A DNA stretch of 64,000 nt, from assembly GCF_001401805.1 (NCBI RefSeq), contig NZ_LKDW01000002.1:248001-312000 (forward strand), written 5' to 3'. This document shows positions 63,577-64,000 of this stretch, piece after piece (the stretch's first letter is position 1; each line of letters begins with the position of its first letter). This DNA comes from Pseudoalteromonas sp. P1-25. GTDB lineage: Bacteria; Pseudomonadota; Gammaproteobacteria; Enterobacterales; Alteromonadaceae. The position numbers and the translations under genes are program-made. Under the pieces are notes generated by a model that saw only the letters and a list, made by a program, of their open reading frames with translations, was not told the origin of the DNA and did no database searches.

Positions 63577-64000
63577 CTATGCTTTTGCAGTTAAAATAGC
63601 TCTAAGTGGAGCAGGGTAACCTTCAATGGTTTTGCTAGTATCGTTTGGGTCTAAAAAATCAACTAACGACTCGTTTTCCATCCAGTCGGTCTTGCGTTGC
63701 TCATCAAGCGTGGTAATTGCGCAATCTTTTATTTGCACATCTTTAAAGCCAACGCGCTCCATCCACAGTTTGAGTGCAGCAGTACTTGGAATAAACCACA
63801 CATTGCGCATTTTTGCGTAGCGGTCAGTAGGTACCAATACGGTGTTTTCGTCGCCTTCAATCACTAAGGTTTCAAGCACTAACTCGCCACCTGGGCGAAG
63901 CTGCGCTTTTAACTGCGCTAAAAAATCAATTGGCGAGCGACGATGATAAAGCACCCCCATCGAAAACACCGTATCAAAGGCTTTAAGCTCAGGGAGGGCC
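63577..64000 (-). CDS. cmoB: tRNA U34 carboxymethyltransferase CmoB, C-terminal part (truncated by the window)
   Basis: The reading frame enters from beyond the window end as [20 protein letters not shown] and continues to the stop at 63577 (about 141 codons visible). CmoB uses carboxy-SAM to make 5-carboxymethoxyuridine at tRNA position 34. The visible part carries the methyltransferase motifs [16 protein letters not shown] and [15 protein letters not shown] and the typical [12 protein letters not shown]. The N-terminal half lies outside the window. The gene is followed by a terminator. Confidence 0.93.
   Translation of the reverse strand, partial: ALPELKAFDTVFSMGVLYHRRSPIDFLAQLKAQLRPGGELVLETLVIEGDENTVLVPTDRYAKMRNVWFIPSTAALKLWMERVGFKDVQIKDCAITTLDEQRKTDWMENESLVDFLDPNDTSKTIEGYPAPLRAILTAKA

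Noticed and set aside
1..64000. CRISPR array
   Set aside because: No series of regularly spaced repeats other than the tRNA genes and the three 15-bp operator repeats.

Overview
The window looks like a chromosome segment of a marine gammaproteobacterium, most likely Pseudoalteromonas or a close relative. This is inferred from protein sequences and gene order, not from a database search. The housekeeping genes follow known gammaproteobacterial neighbourhoods: tamB, a lipoprotein cyclophilin, queF and syd; then yqcC, truC and a yqcA/mioC flavodoxin; then mltD, gloB, yafS, rnhA and dnaQ; a seven-copy tRNA-Asp array; fadE and yafJ; and purM, purN and the end of cmoB.

Bases 6441-36953 are a foreign, AT-rich genomic island of about 30.5 kb. 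It sits inside a gene for a DUF2310-type Zn-ribbon protein. The gene's N-terminal 158 codons are at 36954-37427 and its C-terminal 99 codons are at 6141-6440, both on the minus strand. Joining the two junctions restores one open frame of exactly 257 codons. The island itself carries an intact, diverged 257-residue copy of the same gene (18608-19381), next to its recombinase operon. The mobility module (19679-26810, minus strand) has a 145-aa recombinase-like fragment, a 471-aa tyrosine recombinase, an 831-aa degenerate recombinase-like protein, a 744-aa tyrosine recombinase and a 172-aa coiled-coil protein. This recalls Tn554-type tnpABC and the Gamma-Mobile-Trio islands of Vibrio.

Island cargo is mostly defence and DNA metabolism. 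From left to right it holds: a PD-(D/E)xK-like protein; a decayed IS3-type transposase; an XRE regulator, coiled-coil protein and SF2 helicase module with a 15-bp-period operator; an IS481-like element; a Hachiman-like nuclease/helicase pair; a secreted HNH nuclease; umuDC with a LexA box; the replacement Zn-ribbon gene; the recombinases; and a type I restriction-modification operon. In that operon an FRG-domain gene and a PD-(D/E)xK gene lie between hsdS and hsdR.

Between the Zn-ribbon gene and yqcC lies a noncoding locus (about 39120-39593) with roughly 25 GGA motifs, a 5' hairpin, a terminator and an upstream GacA/UvrY-like box. I read it as a CsrB-family RNA. Its position between syd and yqcC is also that of E. 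coli csrB. After the tRNA array there is a two-component system, a TonB-dependent receptor behind a Fur-like site, a PepSY membrane protein and a two-gene ABC transporter. A FadR-like palindrome lies just upstream of fadE.
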